Source: Halorubrum ezzemoulense DSM 17463 (GTDB taxonomy: Archaea > Halobacteriota > Halobacteria > Halobacteriales > Haloferacaceae). From it: a stretch of 51,807 nucleotides of DNA. This document shows positions 1 to 6,614 of this stretch, in pieces. The DNA lies in NCBI RefSeq assembly GCF_002114285.1, contig NZ_NEDJ01000019.1, positions 1 to 51,807 on the forward strand, in the 5' to 3' direction. The notes under the pieces were generated by a model that saw nothing but the letters and a program-made list of their open reading frames with translations, was not told where the DNA came from and ran no database searches. The stretch's first letter is position 1. Each line of letters starts with the position of its first letter. Both the position numbers and the translations under genes were made by a program.

Positions 1-96
1 CGCGCAGTACAGGTATTGCTGGGCGGTTCGGTGGAGTGCGTCGCGTTGCTCGTCGGAAACGGCGAGTTTCACGACGGCGGTTCGACGCACGCCCAT
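1..96 (-). CDS. tnpB: TnpB (IS200/IS605, IS1341-type) N-terminus, cut by window edge
   Basis: Reading the minus strand from an ATG at 96 gives 32 residues beginning MGVRRTAVVKLAVSDEQRDA, the usual N-terminal beta strand and helix of haloarchaeal TnpB (RNA-guided nuclease of IS200/IS605 elements). The rest lies outside the window, so intactness of the DED active site and zinc ribbon cannot be judged. The left end of the element should lie between 97 and about 170. Family assignment rests on this short stretch only. Confidence 0.7.
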   Translation of the reverse strand, partial: MGVRRTAVVKLAVSDEQRDALHRTAQQYLYCA

Positions 97-170
97 AGTT
101 TCAGAGAGTACCCGACGGTACTTATATGGTCGGGAGTCAGTCGGTCGAGGTGTGGTGGTTGTGTCGTCCC

Positions 171-248
171 ATGTCGGTTTCCTCCCCGACCTACTCGCTC
201 ACTCCATTCGCTCCTTGAGGTCGGGGGCTCCACCTCGAAAATGCTGAA
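171..248. repeat. Dispersed repeat copy A with hairpin
   Basis: This stretch is closely similar, in the same orientation, to 5738-5816. Positions 184-192 (CCCCGACCT) pair perfectly with 218-226 (AGGTCGGGG) around a loop rich in CTCGCTC/CGCTCC. The second copy keeps the stem with a G-U pair, which suggests a structured RNA or an insertion-element end. It supplies the last codons of the AbrB gene. It is likely derived from an IS200/IS605-type element; I could not align it to a known one. Confidence 0.6.
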
Positions 249-498
249 CGGCATCTCTGTGTCTGTGGGCAACCGGGTCGGCCCCTTCAGAAATAGGTGT
301 CGTCTCTCCCTGGTTCGAAGACGCTTCTTCAATGAGTTGTTCCATCTTGTCGAGAATTTCGTCGGGGCTGTCCTCTGGCTCAACAACTGCTTTCCCGTCT
401 TTTTCGCGGATATCAACCTCTGTTCCCGGAGTAATACCAAGTCGGTCTCGCACTTCTTGCGGGAGGACGATTAGCCCTTTTGAATCCACTTTGGTCAT
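199..498 (-). CDS. AbrB/SpoVT-type DNA-binding antitoxin, C-terminus replaced by repeat
   Basis: A 99-residue protein starting at the ATG at 498 (MTKVDSKGLIVLPQEVRDRL), a textbook swapped-hairpin AbrB domain in residues 1-45, followed by an acidic helix (DEILDKMEQLIEEA). An ATG at 585 is possible, but the upstream residues do not resemble the family. In haloarchaea such proteins usually precede a PIN-domain toxin; here no toxin follows, and the last 15 or so residues (from QHFRGGAPDLK) are encoded by the dispersed repeat at 171-248. The likely state is an orphan antitoxin whose 3' end and partner were lost when a mobile element landed. DNA-binding function may persist because the AbrB fold is complete. 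Confidence 0.75.
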   Translation of the reverse strand: MTKVDSKGLIVLPQEVRDRLGITPGTEVDIREKDGKAVVEPEDSPDEILDKMEQLIEEASSNQGETTPISEGADPVAHRHRDAVQHFRGGAPDLKERME

Positions 499-578
499 AT
501 TCCCACTCAGAGTGGGAAGAAGTATATCGTTTTGATTATTACTATAATCCAACATCATCTCTGAATAAATAAATTGTA

Positions 579-595
579 TTACCAACTACTGGTAA
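579..595. promoter_or_regulatory. Inverted repeat TTACCA-N5-TGGTAA
   Basis: A 6-bp perfect inverted repeat with a 5-bp spacer in the AT-rich gap between the antitoxin and the prenyltransferase. It has the same half-site as the 14-bp palindrome in front of the DoxX gene at 4937. It could be an operator for the antitoxin gene or for the divergent gene at 767; function not shown. Confidence 0.35.
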
Positions 596-766
596 GAGAT
601 GCGAACAGCAAACACATTATGTCAGAAAAACGATCATTCGCGAAACCCGAAAACGGCCTGTTAATCTGATGAGAAGTATCTATCTATCTTTATTGTCAAT
701 TAGAAGTAATTTATAGCTGGCACCCAGGGAAGCAACAGCGTGTTTTCTTGCGGTGTCCCCAACAGA

Positions 767-1702
767 ATGTCAAAGAAAAAACCAGAACGGACGGGTTCCG
801 ATAGACAATCTACCGGAACCGGTAGCGGTTTTCGTCCATCGGTCAAACTGTGGCATCGCATACGAAAAGCCTGTATTTTCCTCCAACTCGATATTGTAGG
901 CATGGGGATCGCGGGAACACTTGTCACGATGGTGATCTTGTCGCTCGAGCCATCCCTGGCACCCGTCGTCGTTGGATTGGTCGCTTACGGTGTCTACGTC
1001 GGTGACAGAATCAGCGATGTGCGATACGACCCACAAGCGACGTCCGAGCGAAGTGCGTTCATCGGGCGACACAGGCGTCTTCTTTCGATCACGTCTGCTG
1101 GAGCATACGGACTTGCAATTACTCTCTCGGCGCTTGGTGGCCCACTTGCGCTTGCGGTCACCCTCATTCCAGGCGTTACTTGGATCTTGTATGTAGCAGA
1201 TCTGTCTGAACGATCGCTTGTGCCGGTCCAGCGACTGAAGACCATCTTTGTGCTTAATTCTACGCTTGTGGCACTGGCGTGGGCGACAGCAATGGTAGTC
1301 CTGCCAATTGTGTTTGCCGATGCCGCAATCACGCCACTTGCCATTGTGTTGGCGGTTTACTTTTTTGCCGATATTTTCGTCAACACTGAAATTCCGAACG
1401 TCCGCGACATCGAAGATGATGTCAAAAACAATGTCTCAACGTTCCCGACTGTCGTCGGCGTCAAGCGGACACGGCATCTATTGTACATCATCAACATGCT
1501 CTCAGTTCTCGTCGTCATTGGCGCGTTTCTTAGCGGATTCCTCCCAGCACTTTTTGCGTTGGTCCTTCTTGCTGGACGAGTGCTGGCGGTTTTCCTCAAT
1601 AGTCGAATTGGGCGTAGTAACGACTACCGTCGCCTGGAGTTGCTCGGTGAGATGAACTACGTGTTCGTGGCGTGCGGACTGTTCATCGCTATCATCGGGT
1701 AA
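767..1702 (+). CDS. UbiA-family prenyltransferase, integral membrane
   Basis: A 311-residue hydrophobic protein with about eight membrane segments. UbiA enzymes transfer a prenyl diphosphate chain to an acceptor using two aspartate-rich loops. The first loop here is GDRISDVRYD (D80, D84, D88), with Gly replacing the usual Asn of NDxxD; the second is NVRDIEDDVKNN (D214, D217, D218). The ATG at 767 is preferred to an in-frame GTG at 740, which adds nine residues. The acceptor is unknown; candidates in haloarchaea are menaquinone, archaeal lipid and carotenoid pathways, and the neighbouring genes do not decide. The gene is monocistronic. Confidence 0.8.
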   Translation: MSKKKPERTGSDRQSTGTGSGFRPSVKLWHRIRKACIFLQLDIVGMGIAGTLVTMVILSLEPSLAPVVVGLVAYGVYVGDRISDVRYDPQATSERSAFIGRHRRLLSITSAGAYGLAITLSALGGPLALAVTLIPGVTWILYVADLSERSLVPVQRLKTIFVLNSTLVALAWATAMVVLPIVFADAAITPLAIVLAVYFFADIFVNTEIPNVRDIEDDVKNNVSTFPTVVGVKRTRHLLYIINMLSVLVVIGAFLSGFLPALFALVLLAGRVLAVFLNSRIGRSNDYRRLELLGEMNYVFVACGLFIAIIG

Positions 1703-1787
1703 TCCACGGCACTCTCTTTTTTATTGACCGTGGAAAGTTAAATTTCTTAGACATAAAGTTAGTATACATAGATGTCCTTGTAAGACT

Positions 1788-3449
1788 GTGTCAAATACTA
1801 TCTTTCTGCTGTCTGTGTTACACATCTCCGTCGTTCTTGGCTCAGCTTCGGCTATTTTAGCGTGGAGAGAGGGGCAATCTCCGGGGGCGAGACCTCTCGT
1901 ACTGTTGCTGGCCGGGCAGGTGTTCTGGTCGCTTATGCTTATTTTTCGACTCCGAGCACCTGGTGTGGAGGCAAAGCTATTCTGGATGTACCTGATGTGG
2001 ATAGGCGTCGTTGCAATCCCACTCGGGTGGATGCTGTTTGCGTTATCATACACTGGTCACGATCGTTTTTTGAACTGGAGATATGTATCGGCACTTACGG
2101 TCGTCCCGGTGGTGACCGTGATTTTAGCCATTCTCGGGCCGACTCAGGGACTTCTACAGATCAGTATCGCACAAACACCAGATCTCAGCGTCGCCCAGAA
2201 CGACAGCGGAGGCATCTGGTATTGGATTGTTGCCGCTTATACGTATTTACTGGGTGGCGTGGGTAGTGCCCTGTTAGTCCGGTTGGCCCTGAGCCAGATG
2301 GCTGCGTTTCGGAAACAGGCGTATACGCTGATTGGGGCGTTGATCATTCCCTGGGGTATAAACCTATGCTACCTCACAAACGTGCTTAGCACGCCTATTG
2401 ACCCGACACCAGTCGCATTTTCAGTTTCTGGCGTCATCTACCTGACCGCCATTCGACGGTACAGTTTACTGCGAACGAATCCGGCACCGAACACTACCGC
2501 TCGAAGACTCGTATTTGATAGTACCCAAGAGGGGATACTTGTTCTTGATTTGAATGACAACGTGATTAACGTCAATGGTCCAGCACTAGAGATGCTTAAT
2601 GTACAAAGAGACGAACTGCTCGGATCATCTGCGCCAGAGACGATTCCTAAGTACGAGGCATTTCCAGATTCTGGAGTATTTGAAGACTTCCTTACGACAC
2701 AAACCCACTCAGGTAAGCGGGACTTCAAGATCAAAACTGTCGAGATTACCACACAGCGAGGGCAGGTCATTGGGAGCATGGTGACGTTACAGGACGTGAC
2801 TGAGTTCTTGCGCCAAGAACAGCGTCTACAGGTTCTCAATCGCGTGCTTCGCCACAACATCAAGACAGAAACTAACCTGATACTTGGGTATAGCGAGGAC
2901 CTGCCGACGGAAGCAGCCGAGCGCGTAAAACAAAGCGCACTTCAAATCGATGAGCTAGGACAGAAAGGTCGCGAGGCAATCCGGCTTTTCAGTCGCGCTC
3001 GAGAAGAATCCGACGTCAGATCGATAGAGATGATACTTAAAGAGCGGCTGAGAGAGGTTAGATCACGCTTTTCCGACGTTACATTCGAGCTTCAGTGTCC
3101 TGACCAGGATGTACCCGTCGATGTGCTTGTTAGTCCAGTGCTTTCGAACGCTATCGAAAACGCTGCTGAACACAATACCAGTGACAGTCCACATGTTGAG
3201 ATTGTCGCCAGCGTAGGCGAGCAGGTACAGATCGAAATCCGCGATAACGGGCCGGGGATACCCGAGCACGAACTATCCGTACTTTCTGAAGGAACCGAAT
3301 CTGTGCTTCACCATGGAAGTGGGCTCGGGCTCTGGATCATCAAGTGGGGAACCGATCTCCTCGGCGGTCGTGTCCAGTTTGGCGAAAATGAGGTGACCGG
3401 AACTGTCGTCAGCATCTCACTCCCACGGAAGGAGCCGTCAGCGAACTAG
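1788..3449 (+). CDS. 7TM-PAS sensor histidine kinase
   Basis: A 553-residue protein with a GTG start. Residues 1-215 form seven membrane segments of the histidine-kinase 7TM N-terminal type. A PAS domain follows (about 235-345), then a kinase core with phospho-acceptor His356 in LRHNIKTETN and an ATPase domain with the N box (NAIENAAEH), G1 (DNGPGIP) and G2 (GSGLGLWI). The LRHN-type H box is common in haloarchaeal kinases. No response regulator is adjacent. The gene converges on the soluble transducer at 3502-4821, leaving only 52 bp between stops. The signal is unknown; the N-terminal bundle suggests a membrane or hydrophobic cue. Confidence 0.9.
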   Translation: MSNTIFLLSVLHISVVLGSASAILAWREGQSPGARPLVLLLAGQVFWSLMLIFRLRAPGVEAKLFWMYLMWIGVVAIPLGWMLFALSYTGHDRFLNWRYVSALTVVPVVTVILAILGPTQGLLQISIAQTPDLSVAQNDSGGIWYWIVAAYTYLLGGVGSALLVRLALSQMAAFRKQAYTLIGALIIPWGINLCYLTNVLSTPIDPTPVAFSVSGVIYLTAIRRYSLLRTNPAPNTTARRLVFDSTQEGILVLDLNDNVINVNGPALEMLNVQRDELLGSSAPETIPKYEAFPDSGVFEDFLTTQTHSGKRDFKIKTVEITTQRGQVIGSMVTLQDVTEFLRQEQRLQVLNRVLRHNIKTETNLILGYSEDLPTEAAERVKQSALQIDELGQKGREAIRLFSRAREESDVRSIEMILKERLREVRSRFSDVTFELQCPDQDVPVDVLVSPVLSNAIENAAEHNTSDSPHVEIVASVGEQVQIEIRDNGPGIPEHELSVLSEGTESVLHHGSGLGLWIIKWGTDLLGGRVQFGENEVTGTVVSISLPRKEPSAN

Positions 3450-3501
3450 AGCGGAAACGTGGGATGAGACTGTTCGTCTGTCCGATCACGAGACGTCTAC
3501 C

Positions 3502-4821
3502 TTAGACAGACGTATTCATGACCTCAGCGAGTTCGCGGTCAATCTGTTCGACCTGCTGGGTCAGCCCCGAGACCATCTCTGTCTGATTGTCGTTTTCGTC
3601 CGCAATCTCTGTGACTTCTTCGCTCACGAGGGTAGCCCGTTCAGAGACATCGTCGACGGCACTCGATATCCCTTCGGCCACGCTCGCCTGCTCATCTGTT
3701 GCGTCTGCGATCTCGGTGATCCCGCTTTCAGTCTGTTCGACCGCAGCAAGGATTTGTTTCTGGTTTTCGAGGAGGCGTTGGATGTCGTTTCTCGCGGACT
3801 GGATCTCGGCGTTTCCTGCTCTTACTTCGGTAGTCGCCGTAGCAGCCTTCTCTTTGATCCTTGCGACGATTTCTTCGATCTCGTCAGCTTGATCTTGTGA
3901 GCGATTGGCGAGGTTCTTCACCTCGTCGGCGACGACCGCGAAGCCGTCACTGTCGCTGCGTGCCGCTTCGATGTTGGCGTTCAACGCGAGCATGTTTGTC
4001 TGCTCGGCGATATCGTTGATCACGCCGACGAGTTCTTCGACTTGTTCGATTTCGTTTTTCAACTCAGCGACGTCGTCTGCGACCGAAGCTGACTTCTCGG
4101 CTGTGTCGTCCACTTGGTCGATAACCTCCCCCGCGGTGTCGACGGACTCTTCGGCGAGGGTTCTCGATTCCGCGCTTTGGTTGCTGACTTCCTCGGCACT
4201 GGACGCAATCTCTTCGATAGTGGCGCTGAATCCGGAGATCTCGCCTTGGGTACTCTCGAGCTCGGCTGCCTGCTCGTCGACGAGCTGGCTGATTTCATTC
4301 GAGCGATTCGCAACTTCGGTTGTCGACTCGCTCAGCTGTTCCATGGACGTCTCGACATTGTCCGAGAGTTCTTCCTGGAGGTCGGCGAGCGTCTCCCGCT
4401 GTTCGACGACGGTGGTGACGTCGAAGAGCAACTCGACAGCCCCAACGACCTTGCCAGTGGGTGTCTGTACCGGGGTTCCAATCGCGCGCGCATGTGCTTT
4501 CGTGCCGTCCGGTCGTTCTGCGGATCGGAACTGGTCTTCACGGATGGGGGTTCCAGTACGGAGGACTTCTTCGGCAAGGGTCTCATCTTCGCCTTCAGTG
4601 CCGAAGACATCGTATGCGTTCATGCCGACGGCTTTGCTTGCGGGAAGGCCGAGGAGGTCGGCTGTTGCGGTGTTCCACTGGGTGATGTCACCATCGGCGT
4701 CGACGACGAATGCTGCTTCAGGAAGGTCCTCGATGAACTGCTCGAACGACTGTCGCCAGAAGTCCCTGCCAGATTCGGCGCTACTCTCTTGTAGCTGGTC
4801 GTTGTCTGTGGCTGCGGCCAT
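3502..4821 (-). CDS. Soluble PAS-type methyl-accepting taxis transducer
   Basis: A 439-residue cytoplasmic protein with no membrane segment or HAMP domain. A PAS domain (about residues 25-140, with NTATADLLGL and a PRPDG-like turn) is followed by a long coiled-coil signalling domain. Its hairpin tip contains the conserved NDIAEQTNMLALNANIEAAR and the CheA/CheW-contact stretch through GFAVVADEVKNLA. It should relay a cytoplasmic signal, perhaps redox or a small ligand, to CheA. The C-terminus ends in NTSV. The start ATG at 4821 follows an AT-rich leader. No che genes are in the window, so it must act with a chemotaxis system encoded elsewhere. Confidence 0.9.
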   Translation of the reverse strand: MAAATDNDQLQESSAESGRDFWRQSFEQFIEDLPEAAFVVDADGDITQWNTATADLLGLPASKAVGMNAYDVFGTEGEDETLAEEVLRTGTPIREDQFRSAERPDGTKAHARAIGTPVQTPTGKVVGAVELLFDVTTVVEQRETLADLQEELSDNVETSMEQLSESTTEVANRSNEISQLVDEQAAELESTQGEISGFSATIEEIASSAEEVSNQSAESRTLAEESVDTAGEVIDQVDDTAEKSASVADDVAELKNEIEQVEELVGVINDIAEQTNMLALNANIEAARSDSDGFAVVADEVKNLANRSQDQADEIEEIVARIKEKAATATTEVRAGNAEIQSARNDIQRLLENQKQILAAVEQTESGITEIADATDEQASVAEGISSAVDDVSERATLVSEEVTEIADENDNQTEMVSGLTQQVEQIDRELAEVMNTSV

Positions 4822-4918
4822 ATCGGGAGGCGTCTATCGGGGTTGATATGGGTTTTGACTGTATTACTATATTTGATAGAGATGTGTAACAAATCCGCCT
4901 CATACGATGATCATGAGT

Positions 4919-4950
4919 CTTATATCACCGGCTATTTTACCAGCTGGTAA
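4919..4950 (+). promoter_or_regulatory. TATA box and 14-bp operator palindrome before DoxX
   Basis: A TATA-like TCTTATATC (4917-4925) lies about 27 bp before the ATG at 4950, the spacing expected of a leaderless haloarchaeal transcript. A perfect palindrome TTACCAGCTGGTAA (4937-4950) lies over the predicted transcription start and the first base of the start codon, where a bound regulator would block initiation. The same half-site occurs at 579-595. Confidence 0.55.
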
Positions 4951-5342
4951 TGTCTGAAACAGACACCGACAGCACAGAAAAACCAGCTCTTCTTGGCCGA
5001 GTACTGTTTGGATCTGGCCTTGTAGCGCTTGCCGTACGGAATCTCACGAATCTTGATGGACGGGTTGCATACGCCGATGCAAAAGGGGTGCCTGAGGCAG
5101 AGACACTTGTGCCGGCAGGTAGTGGTCTTCTTCTCGGCGGTGGTCTCGGAATTAGCGTGTGGAAGGCTCCAAAACTCTCTGCGAGCGCTGTAGCTGTGTT
5201 TTTGATAGGTGTGACGCCACTCATGCACGACTTCTGGGCAGTCGACGAGGAGGAGCGCGGTGGGGAACTTACATCGTTCCTTCAAAACATTACACTCCTT
5301 GGCGCAGCACTCGCTTTCTTCGGTCGTGCCAGAGAAGAATGA
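4950..5342 (+). CDS. DoxX-family membrane protein
   Basis: A 130-residue protein with four predicted membrane helices and the DoxX-like pattern of small polar residues (GRVLFGSGLVALAVRNLTNL, a glycine-rich middle, and a C-terminal TSFLQNITLLGAALAFFGRA). DoxX proteins are linked to thiosulfate or quinone redox chemistry and to oxidative-stress responses; the substrate of this branch is unknown. The start codon overlaps a perfect palindrome and the gene is probably leaderless. It is followed by a noncoding repeat block and has no operon partner. Confidence 0.85.
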   Translation: MSETDTDSTEKPALLGRVLFGSGLVALAVRNLTNLDGRVAYADAKGVPEAETLVPAGSGLLLGGGLGISVWKAPKLSASAVAVFLIGVTPLMHDFWAVDEEERGGELTSFLQNITLLGAALAFFGRAREE

Positions 5343-5369
5343 ACTACCCCACTTCACCTGAAGATAGGC

Positions 5370-5830
5370 GCTAAGGCCCTTTCCTCAGCGAGCGACCGAA
5401 GGGAGCGAGCAGGGAGGGGATACAGCGCCGTCATCACCTTGACACCCTCCCCGCGCTGAATTCGGCACGTCTCCGAGAGACCACCACTCAGTAACCGACC
5501 CCATCCTACTTCGCTCGCACTGACAAGCTCGCTCGTTGAGGGTGGAGCTTTGATGTGGTCCTCGCCGTCAGTTGACGCGACGGGGCGTTTTGTGCGCCCC
5601 GCCCACCGAACGCCCTTCGGGGTCGGTGAACCCACTATTTGGGGCCGGGCTACTGCGGCCAGTACTGCGCGGGACTTGTGCCAGCACAGCACTAGTTGCC
5701 AGTACGGTGGGATGTAAATTAACACTTGCTCAGTAGTATGTCGGTTTCCTCTCCGGCCTACTCGCTCCCTCCGGTCGCTCCTTGAGGTCGGAGGCTCCAC
5801 CTCGAAGTATGCTGAGTATTTCAATAGAAT
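5370..5830. repeat. Noncoding insertion-element remnant with repeat copy B
   Basis: There is no convincing gene between 5343 and 5851. The block contains several GC-rich palindromic stretches (for example around 5585-5630) and ends with copy B of the dispersed repeat (5738-5816), whose stem is CTCCGGCCT (5751-5759) pairing with AGGTCGGAG (5785-5793). An open frame of 156 codons crosses it on the minus strand but has no protein-like composition. The most likely origin is a degenerate, transposase-less IS200/IS605-type element. Confidence 0.45.
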
Positions 5831-5851
5831 GACAAAAAAGAATGAGCGAAA

Positions 5852-6448
5852 TTAACGCGACCGACTACAGGTAGGACAGCCGCCGTTTCGCAGATACACC
5901 GACATCTCGGTGTTGGTCCCGCATGTTTCACAAATACATTCCGTCGTAACCTCTATTTGAGGCTCTGCTCCGTGTACTTGGCTGTGGGATACAGACCGTG
6001 AGATAATCCCAGCAGCAATCGTCTCTGTCTTTGTCTCGATCTGTCCTAAACTCGCAACTCGCGAGTGAATATCATCGACCTCACGCTCATACTCGGTATC
6101 ACGATACTCTGTCAGATACGTATATATCGATTGATATGAAACCATGTCTCCGCCGACTTCGTCGGTGTCTACTCCCCTACTATCGAGATCATATCCTGTC
6201 AGCGATTTATCCTTATTTTTGATGATCGCGGCACACTCCTCAACAAGTGATCTATCCCAGATGATACCCGCTTCGCGGAGTGCTGCATCGAGTACACGGA
6301 TGTTGAAGAATTCCGCGAGTTCACGACAAGAGCGTCGGGTACTCTCGGGCTTTGTCCACTCCGCAACCATTTCGTCGCCAATGCCGTCGAGGTCGTACTT
6401 GTCGATTACTCGAATAATCTTCGGTCGTGTACTTGTAGCGTTACGCAT
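5852..6448 (-). CDS. RdfA-like protein (rod-determining factor family), element-borne
   Basis: A 198-residue protein from the ATG at 6448. It shows the haloarchaeal RdfA layout: an N-terminal VIDKYDLDGIG motif, an HTH-like RELAEFFN segment, a middle VSYQSIYTYLTEYR motif, and a C-terminal zinc-binding CxxC pair (CETCGT ... CPTC). RdfA of Haloferax volcanii is needed for rod formation, and paralogues are common on plasmids and proviruses. An upstream ATG at 6538 is less likely, because 6448 overlaps the stop of the preceding small gene by 8 nt. It is the last gene of a nine-gene overlapping operon. Its role on the element is unknown; a regulatory role is plausible. Confidence 0.75.
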   Translation of the reverse strand: MRNATSTRPKIIRVIDKYDLDGIGDEMVAEWTKPESTRRSCRELAEFFNIRVLDAALREAGIIWDRSLVEECAAIIKNKDKSLTGYDLDSRGVDTDEVGGDMVSYQSIYTYLTEYRDTEYEREVDDIHSRVASLGQIETKTETIAAGIISRSVSHSQVHGAEPQIEVTTECICETCGTNTEMSVYLRNGGCPTCSRSR

Positions 6449-6614
6449 CGTTAGTGGACACGGTGAGACACAGGCGCTGATTCCGCTGTTCGACGCTGGG
6501 TGTGAGTTTGGAACGGCCCCCTTCACAGAGGGTAACATGGATTTGTACCTCCTCTTTGGTGAGCGAGCGCTCGCAGATGGCGTCGGTTGGACGATCGCTT
6601 GCTGAGTGTCTCAT
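6441..6614 (-). CDS. 57-aa protein coupled between the large gene and RdfA
   Basis: The ATG at 6614 overlaps the stop of the large upstream gene in an ATGA junction, and its TAA overlaps the start region of the RdfA-like gene. The product begins MRHSASDRPTDAICERSLTK and ends in VSTNDA; it is hydrophilic with two cysteines and unrecognised. Support comes from its position: every other gene of the operon is joined by the same kind of overlap. Confidence 0.5.
   Translation of the reverse strand: MRHSASDRPTDAICERSLTKEEVQIHVTLCEGGRSKLTPSVEQRNQRLCLTVSTNDA

Noticed and set aside
5354-5824. Minus-strand 156-codon frame as a gene
   Set aside because: It covers palindromic repeat DNA and its translation looks like read-through of structured noncoding sequence.
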